Positions 13,420-23,936 of a DNA stretch of 60,000 nucleotides are shown here, piece by piece. Made by a program: the position numbers and the translations under genes. The stretch spans positions 875,001 to 935,000 of the forward strand of contig OU612066.1 in NCBI GenBank assembly GCA_914767715.1. Direction: 5' to 3'. Each line of letters begins with the position of its first letter. Position 1 is the stretch's first letter. The notes under the pieces were generated by a model. It had not been told where the DNA came from and did not search any database. It saw nothing but the letters and a program-made list of their open reading frames with translations. The stretch comes from Membranipora membranacea. Its lineage: Eukaryota > Bryozoa > Gymnolaemata > Cheilostomatida > Membraniporidae.

Positions 13420-16400
13420 TATGTCTAACATGTGAACTGTCTCCCCCTTACAGGAGATGATAGTGACAACTAACCTGCTGGATTTTATGGAGCAGGCTCT
13501 GGAGAAGGTTGATCTAAATCAGCTTATCAGCAGATCTCGTAGTAAATCTAACACTGAACCAGAACCTCAGACTCCCGAGGAGCTGGAGATGAGCTCTATG
13601 TCTGTAATAGGCAGCAGAGATAGAGAAATGAGTAACTTTCCTGTAGACATCATTGTGTACTGTAACGTCATGCCTTCCACCATCAGATTCAGGTTAATAA
13701 AGTCAACGATCAGCTATCAACAAACTTCTTGCTTTGACAAGGAAAATATGAATACTTGAGATTCCCTTTCATGATATTCAGTATGTTGGAAACAAACACT
13801 GTGGGTAGATTGATGATAAATATTATCAGTAATCAACTAGCTATCGGAAAACTTTCAATTCCGTATCGAAAAGGAATATTTCAAAATTCTCTTATTAGCG
13901 ATGTTCAGTTCTCGTGTGTGTATGTATCTATAAATCATATATCGTTACAGCTGCTTACCAGTATCTAAGGTAGAATGTCTCATACAGTTACCATCTACAG
14001 ATATAGTATTCTCTACTCAGAGATCTGATATAGACGCAGTGATGGACTCTAATCAGACAAGAGGAGCAACTCCACCTCCTCCTCCTACCTCCGCCAAATC
14101 AGCTACGAAAGGTAACCCATAACGATGAATCAGTGCCGTGTGTGATTTGATAACTAGCGTCACGAAGTGGGTGTACCGTATCATATTGTGCAGCACTGGA
14201 AGCATCAACGTATATCTCTGGAAATCATATCACTTCACCACCTTATACCTCATAAGTCATGTATGAGTCTCATCTAGCATAGTTAATGTCATATAGTTAC
14301 CCCCTCTCTCTTTGGTCAATAATGTATTTACTAATTCCTCTCATTGCAGGTTTTAGAGCGAATACCCCTCCCACAAAGCAGAGAGCGCCCAGTGGAGCTC
14401 GGGCTAGAGGTATGAGCCAATCAGCAGTAGACACCTCTGGTAGTATAGCTCAGACAGCAGGACTCAGTGTTTACTTCTGTATCACTAACTTCTCTCTATT
14501 TATATTCCATCCATATGGAGGCAGCAGTATGGCCAGTAAGAAACCAACTCTGCTCAAAAAATGTGAGTTACACATAACTATATATGATTAGGCCGGATAA
14601 TCAGGTTTTTCTTTTGAAAGTTGTAAATTAAGCGGGCTAGCGTTTAATTGGGATCATACACTATCAGGTTGTCTGAGCCTTGATGTAGAGTACTGTACCA
14701 GAGCTCTCATGTGTATCGCTGTGTGAGAATGCATCGATTATTCCTCATATTATGTTGGCTCATTTGGGTGTAGTTAAACGTCATGATGAAATAGAATGCA
14801 TGAAGGAACATAGATAGTAATAGACCGCAAGCTAAAATACTTTCTGTTCCACAGCTGCTTTGAGGTCAACATCAGATGAGAAAACAGGACGTAAAGATTC
14901 TCTGAGTCTAAACGTGGACTGTGTGAAAATACATCTGGCTAGAAGTCGTAAAACTCAGGAGATGACATCGGCCAGGAAAGGAGAGAGATTCTGTAATAAT
15001 GTTCGTATCAGCTGTAAGTATTATAAATATAGCTATTATGAATTGCTGTATTTGGGATTTGTCTGCACAATATGTTACAGTCTGAATTCTGTTGTAAGAC
15101 TGAAAATCTATGATAAATTACATGTGAATTATATTATATTGAAATTGATACATAACAGGAAGTTTATTCAAACACAAATAACACTTTTTTTACCACTTTT
15201 ATTGGCAGTGTATTTCATTCTAGTAGTGGAATGTTTTCCTACATAGATGATCATATCTATAATGTACAGATATTTTTCTGTAGCGGTGTGGGATATCGGA
15301 TTTGCTGACTTTAAGTTTGATATGAGGAGACTACAGGAGATTTTAGCTTTCCCTAAAGCCTGGTACCGGAGTGGATTAGCCAGGAGACTGTTTCTGGGAG
15401 ATGAGAGTATCTCTAATAATGTTGGTAAGTTATCCCCCCCTACACTCATCAAGTCTATAAACATGCGGTGAACCTTACCTGAACTCTGGACTGTTATAGT
15501 AAATATGAGGTTGACCTGATCTACACTTGAATCACAGAGATATGCATTCACATTCACTATTAAAGGGAGGGGATAATGATGATGTTTACAACTCAGACCC
15601 TGACACCCTGACTGGCCAATTTAAGTGAGGCCATAACTCCAAGTCTGACCAAATTAAAAATTCTAATTGTCATGGTCATTGGCCATATTGCTTTTTTCAC
15701 TAGCCTCTCTATCTATACGTTTCTAACAGGAGATATTCCTAATGATCCTGAGACTCCGAGGATGAGAAATAAAGTAGAGAAGTCAGCGTCTAACAGCAGC
15801 AGGCGAGCTTCTACTGGAGATAAGATGACCTTCCACGCTCTCAGGAACTTTACCTCGCATACCGGTAAGTGAGCCAGCTACTCGCCACCGTGTCTATCTC
15901 TGCATGTAATAGGAGAAGTCACATCTGTCTGCTTATCGAATAAAATATCAGCATGTTCAGCAAAGCTAAGCAATATTCATACAGAAATACCAAGTTCTGC
16001 AGGGATAATTATGGAAGGAATGTATTAACTGTCACTATCCTCAACTTTCGCTTAGCATGACATGCTGCAGCTCTCTTTCAATGTACAGCATGATTTTCTC
16101 AGCTAATAATTCTTGTTTAATTTAATTTAAGTTTAATTGTTTAAGTTATTTCAGCACTTATAGACTCAGCATCAATGAACCATAACAACACAATACTCTC
16201 CATAAGAAGTATAAAGGCTACGCCCTTCCTCTTCTTTATTTCCTGGTTGCTATAACTCTTGTTCACAGCATGATGATGTTTTTGTTGCAACAAACTGTTT
16301 GGTGCAAGTAAGATACCTTTGCCTCTAACCTCTTATTCCTTATTCCCATCCTTTGCCTTGTGATTCTATATCAGGTAAAATGATGACTAGACGTTGGTCG

Positions 16401-19400
16401 ACTATTGGTAAGACATAAACACAGGGTGTCATTGTAGTTTAGCTCTGAGCCATGTTTCCTTTATCAAGTTTTGGAACTCACAATCAGTTTTGGGTGCTTC
16501 ACTCTTTTTTGCAACATGATTGAGTTTGGATTGTATTAGGCAGGCGGTCACGTGATCCTGACGATGTCATGTATCGCTTATCGCTGTCAGGCTACATGAC
16601 CCTGCCTAGTGTTGCTTTACCGATAATGTTTGAATGCATGAAACTCAATATGACGACATTTCGCTTTATTGCATGGCATGGTGTAATTTAATTTGTCATT
16701 TTAAATATAACAGAGTTTTTATAAACTGCACAGTATTCATGGACATTTACTTATCCATATATAAATTCTGAATTTCCCATCCACTTACTCAGAACTAAAA
16801 CTCATCTCTCAGTATCAGCACAGAACAAACTTTTCCGCACTCTCTGAACACAAGAAAGAAATATTTCTCATAAATCTCGACAAACTGCTGGTGTAGAGCA
16901 GTATTTTTGAGTAATTTATTGACTTCTTGACACTGATACACAATGAACAATGTACAATGAACTTTAACGATTTTCTGACTTCCAAGTAGAGTGTTAATTG
17001 TGGGCTGTCACTAAAGTACATTGATATACCGTTTTAGCTGGTCCGGTATCTCCTGGCCGACCGGAGAGTTTACTAGAGTTAGTCCGTGAGAAGAAGCCGA
17101 GTGGAGTCGGGTCGTCTGCTGCCCGCGGAACGTGGAGAACTCGAGTCCTCATCGGAGTCAATGTCAACAAGTGTGAGATAAAAGTGAACATGGGCAACCT
17201 AATGGGTAACTCTCTGTAAGTCATTGTTACTCATTATATGACAGCCATCCACGCAGTCTTTTTTGTACTATGATGATTCTGACCCATGAACTGTGTAGAC
17301 CAAGTTGGGTTCATTTGCTTGCATCTGGAGTTGTTCCTCCTCCACTGATCATGGCTGCGGCGTGCCCAGTGAAAGGGGATCAACTGGGATGCAGGCAAAC
17401 TGGATCAAAAATTATCTAATTATGTGTGCAGACTCCTATGTTAATTGTTAAGGTTCAATCTGAATACTGCTATGTTACAGTTGGAGGACAGAGGGAGTGC
17501 GATGTAACGGCAGATTCTCTATAGATAGTCAGGGACATAAGAATATGCAGACCACCTCACAGATAACCAAAAGTCTAATAGAAGCTAAAGGTGGTGTAGT
17601 GGGGGGACAACTCAATCTACAGAAATTCAACCACTCCTGTAAGTCTGTCTGTCTGTCTGTGTGTCTGTCTGTGTGTTTGTCTGGGTCTCCTCTCAGACTC
17701 ATTAAGATTACTGCTATTATCATGATCTTGTTAAAGGTAGATCCATAGACTTAGTATACTTAATAGTTATTAAGTCTATGGGTAGATCACATTTAGACGG
17801 ATTGTTCCAAGTAACTCATTGCTGAAGTAATCACAGTATAGACTGTTTATTTTGGTGTTTATCTTGGTAGTAAATCTTAGGTTCAATATGGAGTCATTCT
17901 CAAGACCTTAATAAGCTTATCCAGTGTTCTTAAAAGGACTTCATATTTTATATGGATTGACTCACTGTGATGTGTTTCTTTGCTCTGCTATGTTAATTTT
18001 ACCTCAAAATGTGCTTACTATTTCAGCTGAGTCAGGTAACCGCTGTTGGAACATGATCATATGAAGTTGCTAGGATGAAATTATTAGTAAAATTGAAACA
18101 GCTGATCCTAATTAATTGCCAATCAAGAGCTCTATACAAGTTTAACCGCTGTGATTCTCCCGCTAAGTAGGGTATAGTTGTAGGAGAACCACATCAGACT
18201 AACTTTAATATTCTCAAAATGCTTGATTAGCTGTCTCTATCAGATAATGATGCTTTTTTCCACCGGCTCAGGTGTCAGTGAGTGAGAATTTATAAATGTG
18301 GTCAGGCAGAAGACCAGCTCTTATCTTCCCTGCACGTATATGTACGTTAATAATGGTTTGGTATTTTGTAGTAATGATAAATGAGAGTCAGATAAACAAA
18401 CCAGAACACAAACTGGATGCCGGTCTCTCCTCACTCGATATGAAGCTGGACTATATGGGTACCAGTATCTGTATGATGCAGCTCAGTGACCTTGTGGTAA
18501 CCTTCAATGATGAATGGATAGTAGATCCTCGAGGAGGAGCTCAGACTCCGACTGTAATACCCATAGCCACTAACAGGTATGAGGCAAGAGTACAGTTGCC
18601 AATGTTTATAGTAGCATATAGTAGATCAAGCCAATTTGACAGTACACTATTTTCCCAAGCCGCTTGTGTTAAGAATTACTCAAATGGAGAGGGGACAACT
18701 CCAAACACAGGCTTAAATTCCCGCTATTAAAACTGTATACAACTTTTATTCAGTATACTCGGTTCCTTTTTTTAAAAACTCTGAATAATGATTAACCTCT
18801 GCCCTCTGTTTCAGACCAGCTCAGGTTTTTGTGATAGGAAAACTGAAATGGGATCAGCTCTATATGATGATAACAAAGTCTACAACTCCTGACCTCATCA
18901 AGATGGCGTCTCGCTGTGATGAATATTACAGACAGCAGATTAAGAGTAGTCGTAGAGTATTCGGAGCATCAGATAGTAGGAAAAATCATACAAGTCACCA
19001 TGATGATGGTATGTTTGTCTCACAGCCCATAACATTATCTCACACACATGATATGTGTTAGACACTGTATAGGCTCCTCAAAGGCTAATAGACAAGGAAT
19101 GGGTTGATAGACTGATGGTTGCCAGATTGGGAATCTCCATGCTCCATTACACATACCTACTAATTTTATCACTCTGCTGCCATCCAGTGTTGATATATAG
19201 GTAGCAATACCTAGTGTATGTAGAAACACAAGCTCTTGATCTAAACCTTTAGTTTCTAAACCCTAACATGACACATAGAGAAGTATGTTTGGAGTGTCTT
19301 CAGCCAACTATAAAAGCCCCCGTGTACTCACATAATGATCATGACGCACCATCATTAAACTCTATTGACGTCATCGATTTTTTTGATTTATCTCCACCTA

Positions 19401-22400
19401 ACAACTTTTTTTAACACTCATATGAAAAAACTTCTAGAAGATGATACCTCTATCACTGAAAAATGGTGAACAGATGTAATGGAGCATGGAGAGTCCAAAT
19501 CTGGCTTCCATTAGTGCCTCAACCCATTCATTGTCTATAAGCATTTAAACTAAAGTTCAAGTTGATATGATATCATTGTGTGAACCGAAGAGTTCCAAGG
19601 CAACATTAGAATCACTTTCTATCAGCTGCAGCACGCTGATCACTTGGTATACTAATGGAAATTGATCTCAGATTGGTACAGCATAAACTAGTTCATGTAG
19701 CGTAGGAATGATTTTTCTGTGACCACCCAAAGTCAATATTTAGACAAACTCTCTATCTGTCTATCTGTCTATCTATCTATCTTGATTGCCTCTATCAGAG
19801 TAACCCATCCTAATAGCGTAATTACGATGTGCTGACAATGATCTCTTCGTACGATGTGCTGACAATGATCTCTTCGTACGATGTGCTGACAATGATCTCT
19901 TTGTACGATGTGCTGACAATGATCTCTTATTGTATTCTCGTATACACAGATGATGAAGAAGAGGGGATATTACAGATAAATCATCGCAGACACTGGCAGC
20001 AGTCTCTATCTAAGTGTAAACTACTCGACTTCCTATGTCTCCCTCAGCACGGTACCCTGCTGGGTAAGTCAATCACATAGATCACATAGATCACATAGAT
20101 CAAAATAAATTATTCTTAAATGTATAAGGTACCAGCCAACAACGCCTCGTTGTGGTTTGATTCCAATAGAACAGAAGTCATTTATGAAATGATTGTTGTG
20201 GGTCTCCTGCTTTGAGTTAATGTCTCATCGTGCTATAACCATTGGTTATAGGTTCAGATAAACTTGTATTCCATTTTCATTTCCCCTTCACTCTGACATG
20301 ATGGTTTATTTACAGGAGGTAACATGACGTTTGAAGGTAACAATCTCTCTCTGGTGTGTTATCATGGTATTAACCTGAGATCTAAGTCTTGGGTTGTGTT
20401 TATCATGCAGGAGCCCGGAGTATCATTCTCTACTGAGGCTCAGGAGGTCATCACTGAAGGTCAGTTATCTCTCAAGTATTGTGGTCACAAAATTGTTTTC
20501 ACAAAGCAAACGATCATGGAAACTATATCGCTCATATTTTATCCTAGCTCAAATAAGTTCAATAACAGGAGCCAGCAGCTACTGCTCCCTGTGTAAAGTG
20601 TAAATCATTAGAGATCACCGTATGATATGTATTGTGTCATTAGAGAAGAAGACTGATACTTCGGTAATACAGGATTTCACGTTTAACCTGGGACACGCTA
20701 ACACGAGACAGCTGGCTCGTACCTCAAGGATGGCTACAATATGTAAAGTAACAAGATCACAGATACCTCCCACTTTTACTACTGTATCTGACTGCTTTAG
20801 CTACGCCTTCGCTAACCCAGATCTCAGAGGTGAGTATCAGTCAGCAAGTCAGCTCATCCTAGCCTGGTGTGGTCTAAACAAGAAGTATTTTATTCCTTGG
20901 TCTAAATGTGTTCTATGTGATTTCATTTCTATTATGGCATGTTTGTCATCCTGCAGTTTGGAAAAGATTTGTCACTAAAGGTCTCAAGTAATGATAAGCT
21001 GTGAGTTTCAATCCTTTTTTCAGCTTTCATGAAGTTGGAGGTTTTTGATCCAGCTTCTACACATCAGCAGAGCTCTGCGGGCGGTACAGTCAGCCCCACA
21101 CCAGATGAGTCTAAATCTGGGGCTAACATTACACCGCTAAAGAGTAAATCATCCACCAGGAAGATAAGCAGATATAACCACGACGTAGATGTGATATTTG
21201 ATCTGCCTGGACTTCAGCTACAGATGAAGACAGATCACCCACAGAAACAGGACTCTCCACTAGCCTCAGGTACTCCCCATATCAAGTCATGAAAATAACG
21301 ATGTCAATTTTAGCCCGAAATCCTCGTTTTTTGATTGTTTGTCTCCATAACTCTGGATCTAATTTGATCCAGTTTGCCTAAATTTCTGTTGCTCCCCTTC
21401 CACCGGCATTTTGCCTGCAGCGTGAACAGTAGAAGGGAAGCAACTCCGGCTAAAAGCAAATGTACCAAACTGGATCTAGCATAAATCTAATCATACTATT
21501 CCGAAGCCTGATTGATGTACCAATAACTCATCATATAACTATTTGATTGAAGAGGGAACTCCTGAACATGTAGACAGTATATTTGTATTTTATATTTATA
21601 CAGATGCTAGACCAGTAGTGTCGGTGTCGTTTGTGACAGAGTTTGACGGACATATTTCTGTGGCTATGGACGCTGAGCTCATACTGTGGTTACATGATGT
21701 AGTGACATCATATGTAAGAGAAAAAGACACTCAGAAAAGTATGTATATCTACTAGAATATAGACAAGTACTGTAAGTCGGCCTAAGATCAGATATGGTCA
21801 AATAACCCGTAGAGGAAACCTACTTATTGTCATTGTCATCAACGCGGATTGTAGAATTATTATTAAAAGTTTAATTATTGTGAGATTAAACATAAATTAC
21901 TGTTGATCAGGTGGACATCCCATGGATAAGTTTACTAAGCGAGGTAGTAAACTTAAAGGTTGGTTGACCTCTTCACTCATCAGCTCCATGTAGTGTATAT
22001 AGTATTTATGTTTATTGCATTGCATAGTCCTGCATATCACCTTTTCTTATGTTGCTTTTGATGTCCTGGATAAAATGTGAATTTATTTGCTCACTGTATT
22101 TGAATTGTGGAAATCAGTTATCAATAGTGCATGAGAAACTTTTATCTTTTGATGTGGTGAAGCCATTATTTGGTGCTTTGTTTGATTGTGTACAGATTGT
22201 TAAAGAAACTCTCAAATTGACTAACCAACTTTCAGTCCTCCCAAACGACTTCCCCTCACTGTACACACATTGTATTACAAACGCTTGACCCTTAGCCCTG
22301 CTTGAGGCTATCTCACCATGTGCCGTTTCAGTATTTTTCTTGTGTTATATTTTTGCGCGTGCCTTGTACTGTATTTTACTTGATATCGCTTTTATGTGGC

Positions 22401-23936
22401 AGTGATAGCCTTTGTCTCCCCACCAGACCCCCTCAATTTCCTTGCTGCTGACATTTTCATGTGAGAACCTCATAACTTTAGTTTGAGTGTTCAAAATTTG
22501 CTCTGGGCATTGTTAGTTGCGTACAATTATCACTAACAGGGTCCTGGGCAGCATTTGAGCACTCAAACTTACTTCTGGTTATCTGAAATTGAAGTAATAA
22601 TTCTCAACAATGAAACTCAATGCAAAGTGAAGATAATCCCTCTCCTTAAAAAACCCCTTATCCTATCTCATCGTTTTTTTTCTTTTTTTTAATACTTTTA
22701 TCATTATCTCTTGTGAGTTTATTACTACAAGTAATTTATTAAGTGCCATAGATTTTGACAGGCATATGTATAATGATAATTTCACATTACCTTATATGGT
22801 GTTTGTGATTATCTCACATTACCTTATATGGTTTTTGTGATTATCTCACATTACCTTATATGGTTTTTTGTGATTATCTCACATTACCTTATATGGTGTT
22901 TGTGATTATCTCACATTACCTTATATGGTTTTTGTGAATATCTCACATTACCTTATATGGTGTTTGTGATTATCTCACATTACCTTATATGGTGTTGGTG
23001 ATTATCTCACATTACCTTATATGGTGTTTGTGAATATCTCACATTACCTTATATGGTGTTTGTGATTATCTCACATTACCTTATATGGTGTTGGTGATTA
23101 TCTCACATTACCTTATATGGTGTTGGTGATTATCTCAAATTTCCTTATATGGTATATATCTCACATTACCTTATATGGTATGTTTGTGGTTACAGATGAC
23201 GAAGGGCGAGTTGTTGTAGATGTCGTATCATCCTCTAAGTTTAACACAGACCCTACGAGTGAGCTGAAGAAGGACTGGAGACAGTTTGAGTGTGTCACAT
23301 GGCAGCTTGAGCCTTCTGTCAGGTATGTATGGGCTATCTCTCTTATCATAACTCATGTCCATACAGGCTTACTCATGTTTATCCAGGCTTACTACACCCA
23401 CAAGTTTGTACACGTGCTGACAGTTTGGTAGAGTGAGAGTAGGGTAGGCCGTTACTGATGTGGATGAACTTTACTGGTCAGTGACAGAACCCTCCCCTAG
23501 GTCATCACACGACATTTCGATCAACAATAGGGAGTGGTGGTCTCAGTGGGTTCTGTTTACATGTTTATATTGCTATATTGTTATGCGACTCACCATCCAG
23601 TATATTTATCTATGTGAGCTTCCGTAGTCTCTTATATACTTTGCAGTTCTACCCTTATTTTATATTATATATCATATATTCTCCATGGTCTGTAGATTGC
23701 TATCGTGGACAGGTCGAGGTATAGAACCTGTAGGAGTAGACTATGTATTACAGAAGTTGGGATTTAGTCACGCCCGTACCACTATACCTAAGTGGATACA
23801 GAGAGGTATCATGGATCCATGTGATCTCATGTGTGCTACACTTATGAACTCTTTACTGGAGCACATGATCAATAAAAACAAGGAGCAGAAAGAGGAGGAA
23901 ACTAATAAAAGGCGCAGTCACATGTCCTCTAAGTAG
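647..23936 (+). CDS. BLTP1: BLTP1/KIAA1109 (Tweek, LPD-3, Csf1) bridge-like lipid transfer protein, C-terminal half, 46 exons
   Basis: About 7.5 kb of coding sequence in 46 exons with GT-AG junctions matches the C-terminal half of animal BLTP1 nearly end to end. Recognisable stretches include [54 protein letters not shown] and the closing [17 protein letters not shown] followed by LQKLGF and [12 protein letters not shown]. Family knowledge: BLTP1 is a very long rod with a hydrophobic groove, built from repeated beta-groove units. It is anchored in the ER and moves phospholipid in bulk to other membranes at contact sites. Vertebrate BLTP1 is about 5,000 residues, so the N-terminal half lies upstream of the window. 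No stop or frameshift was seen inside the exons. The identity is secure; individual exon edges were read by eye. Exons are detailed in the six block entries. Confidence 0.95.
5031..7778 (+). CDS. BLTP1: BLTP1 exons 11-17, conserved core of the FSA_C region
   Basis: Exons: 5031-5151, 5303-5448, 5826-5934, 6125-6366, 6941-7061, 7276-7422 and 7563 to about 7778. Translated landmarks include [108 protein letters not shown] and [15 protein letters not shown]. The order is the same as in human BLTP1. A Gly-rich run sits just before LFLQLTVND. The last donor is uncertain; the acidic Ser/Asp tail could be extended a little, and the open frame runs on to a stop near 7819. Confidence 0.92.
8266..12723 (+). 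CDS. BLTP1: BLTP1 exons 18-26, low-complexity linker region
   Basis: Exons: 8266-8396, 8869-8992, 9147-9268, 9502-9684, 9849-10019, 10250-10336, 11810-11933, 12252-12400 and 12540-12723. Exons 18-21 encode a charged, probably helical segment ([14 protein letters not shown]) followed by Ser/Thr/Lys-rich sequence. Exon 22 contains [20 protein letters not shown] and exon 24 contains [13 protein letters not shown]. Both are beta segments recognisable in human BLTP1, where disordered linkers of similar composition surround them. Exon-intron phases stay open throughout. Individual edges in the Ser-rich part are less certain because homology there is weak. Confidence 0.82.
8525..8732. repeat. 52-bp minisatellite, four copies, in a BLTP1 intron
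   Basis: Four consecutive units of 52 bp, each containing ctatagatcaatatcagcgc, differ by only a few bases. The array lies between the exons ending at 8396 and starting at 8869. Confidence 0.95.
10337..11809 (+). other. Long BLTP1 intron (1.47 kb)
   Basis: This is the longest intron in the first half of the gene. It has normal gt and ag ends. I see no conserved coding segment, tandem repeat or mobile element in it. It is mostly AT-rich, with a somewhat richer patch around 11,090-11,250. Confidence 0.6.
12866..12962. repeat. Short hairpin (MITE-like) element in a BLTP1 intron
   Basis: The left side contains tagcctgtagctgtcttga and the right side its reverse complement with a few changes (tcaagacaggctacatagcc). 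The arms are about 40 bp and flank a G-rich/C-rich centre. The shape is that of a small palindromic, non-autonomous DNA element. No clear target-site duplication was found. Confidence 0.5.
13023..15864 (+). CDS. BLTP1: BLTP1 exons 27-33
   Basis: Exons: 13023-13142, 13454-13692, 13951-14111, 14350-14562, 14855-15013, 15284-15424 and 15730-15864. Landmarks in order: [111 protein letters not shown], and [20 protein letters not shown] with [15 protein letters not shown]. Each matches the human C-terminal region closely. Exon 29 carries a run of prolines and exon 33 a Ser/Arg-rich linker. Confidence 0.92.
13387..13420. repeat. (AT)n microsatellite
   Basis: An uninterrupted run of TA dinucleotides lies in the intron just before the exon at 13454. 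Confidence 0.9.
16375..19008 (+). CDS. BLTP1: BLTP1 exons 34-38, including a 33-nt microexon
   Basis: Exons: 16375-16407 (microexon), 17038-17215, 17481-17638, 18372-18576 and 18815-19008. The microexon reads [12 protein letters not shown] across its phase-1 edges. It is a multiple of three, so skipping would not disturb the frame. The later exons contain [49 protein letters not shown] and [20 protein letters not shown], matching human BLTP1 (for example LDSKGGVVGG and STTPDLIK). The donor at 17215 was preferred over one at 17205 because it restores the family-like GNSLWRT reading into the next exon. Confidence 0.87.
17296..17408. repeat. Dispersed hairpin repeat, copy 1
   Basis: An imperfect palindrome has GTTGTTCC-type sequence on the left, GATCAACTGGG on the right, and caaactggatc near its end. 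It resembles copies at about 21,355-21,475 and 40,135-40,318, which share the gttgctcc/ggagcaac stem and the ccaaactggatc/gatccagtttg ends. Confidence 0.45.
17639..17684. repeat. (GTCT)n microsatellite at a splice donor
   Basis: Interrupted copies of GTCT begin within four bases of the donor of the exon ending at 17638. Confidence 0.85.
17744..17780. mobile_element. 37-bp palindromic insertion with an 8-bp target duplication (micro-MITE, copy 1)
   Basis: The element starts CATAGACTTA and ends TAAGTCTATG, exact inverted repeats. It is flanked on both sides by the same 8 bp, GGTAGATC (17736-17743 and 17781-17788). The same ends occur in the element at 51055-51107, which has its own, different 8-bp duplication. 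An 8-bp duplication with terminal inverted repeats is what a cut-and-paste transposase, for example of the hAT group, leaves. The superfamily is inference. Confidence 0.75.
19752..19793. repeat. (CTAT/CTGT)n microsatellite
   Basis: Tetranucleotide repeats in the intron preceding the exon at 19950. Confidence 0.85.
19823..19930. repeat. 27-bp minisatellite, four copies, beside a splice acceptor
   Basis: Four head-to-tail 27-bp units, each containing acgatgtgctgacaatgatc, end about 20 bp before the acceptor at 19949. The unit length is a multiple of three and the array has an open frame, but the conserved coding sequence starts only after the acceptor. Confidence 0.92.
19950..23936 (+). CDS. 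BLTP1: BLTP1 exons 39-46 and stop
   Basis: Exons: 19950-20063, 20316-20459, 20644-20829, 21024-21269, 21604-21738, 21911-21958, 23196-23322 and 23696-23936. Landmarks: [106 protein letters not shown] and [20 protein letters not shown]. The final exon also gives [16 protein letters not shown], then a Lys/Glu-rich tail and TAG. This is the family's C-terminal signature at the expected distance from the stop, so the gene's 3' end is secure. The 48-nt exon at 21911 is short but keeps phase. Confidence 0.93.
20071..20100. repeat. 9-bp tandem repeat (three copies)
   Basis: Three copies of atcacatag follow directly after a BLTP1 donor site. Confidence 0.8.
21355..21475. repeat. Dispersed hairpin repeat, copy 2 (MITE-like)
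   Basis: The ends are inverted repeats, gatccagtttg on the left and caaactggatc on the right. Inside them is a second stem, gttgctccccttc against gaagggaagcaac. Related palindromes sit at 17,296-17,408 and 40,135-40,318. The structure and the repetition suggest a non-autonomous DNA transposon. Confidence 0.6.
22776..23182. repeat. About 32-bp minisatellite, roughly 13 copies, abutting a BLTP1 splice acceptor
   Basis: The unit contains tctcacattaccttatatgg followed by tgtttgtgatta. About 13 slightly variable copies run up to the acceptor at 23195; the last partial copy supplies the sequence directly before tacag. Confidence 0.95.
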
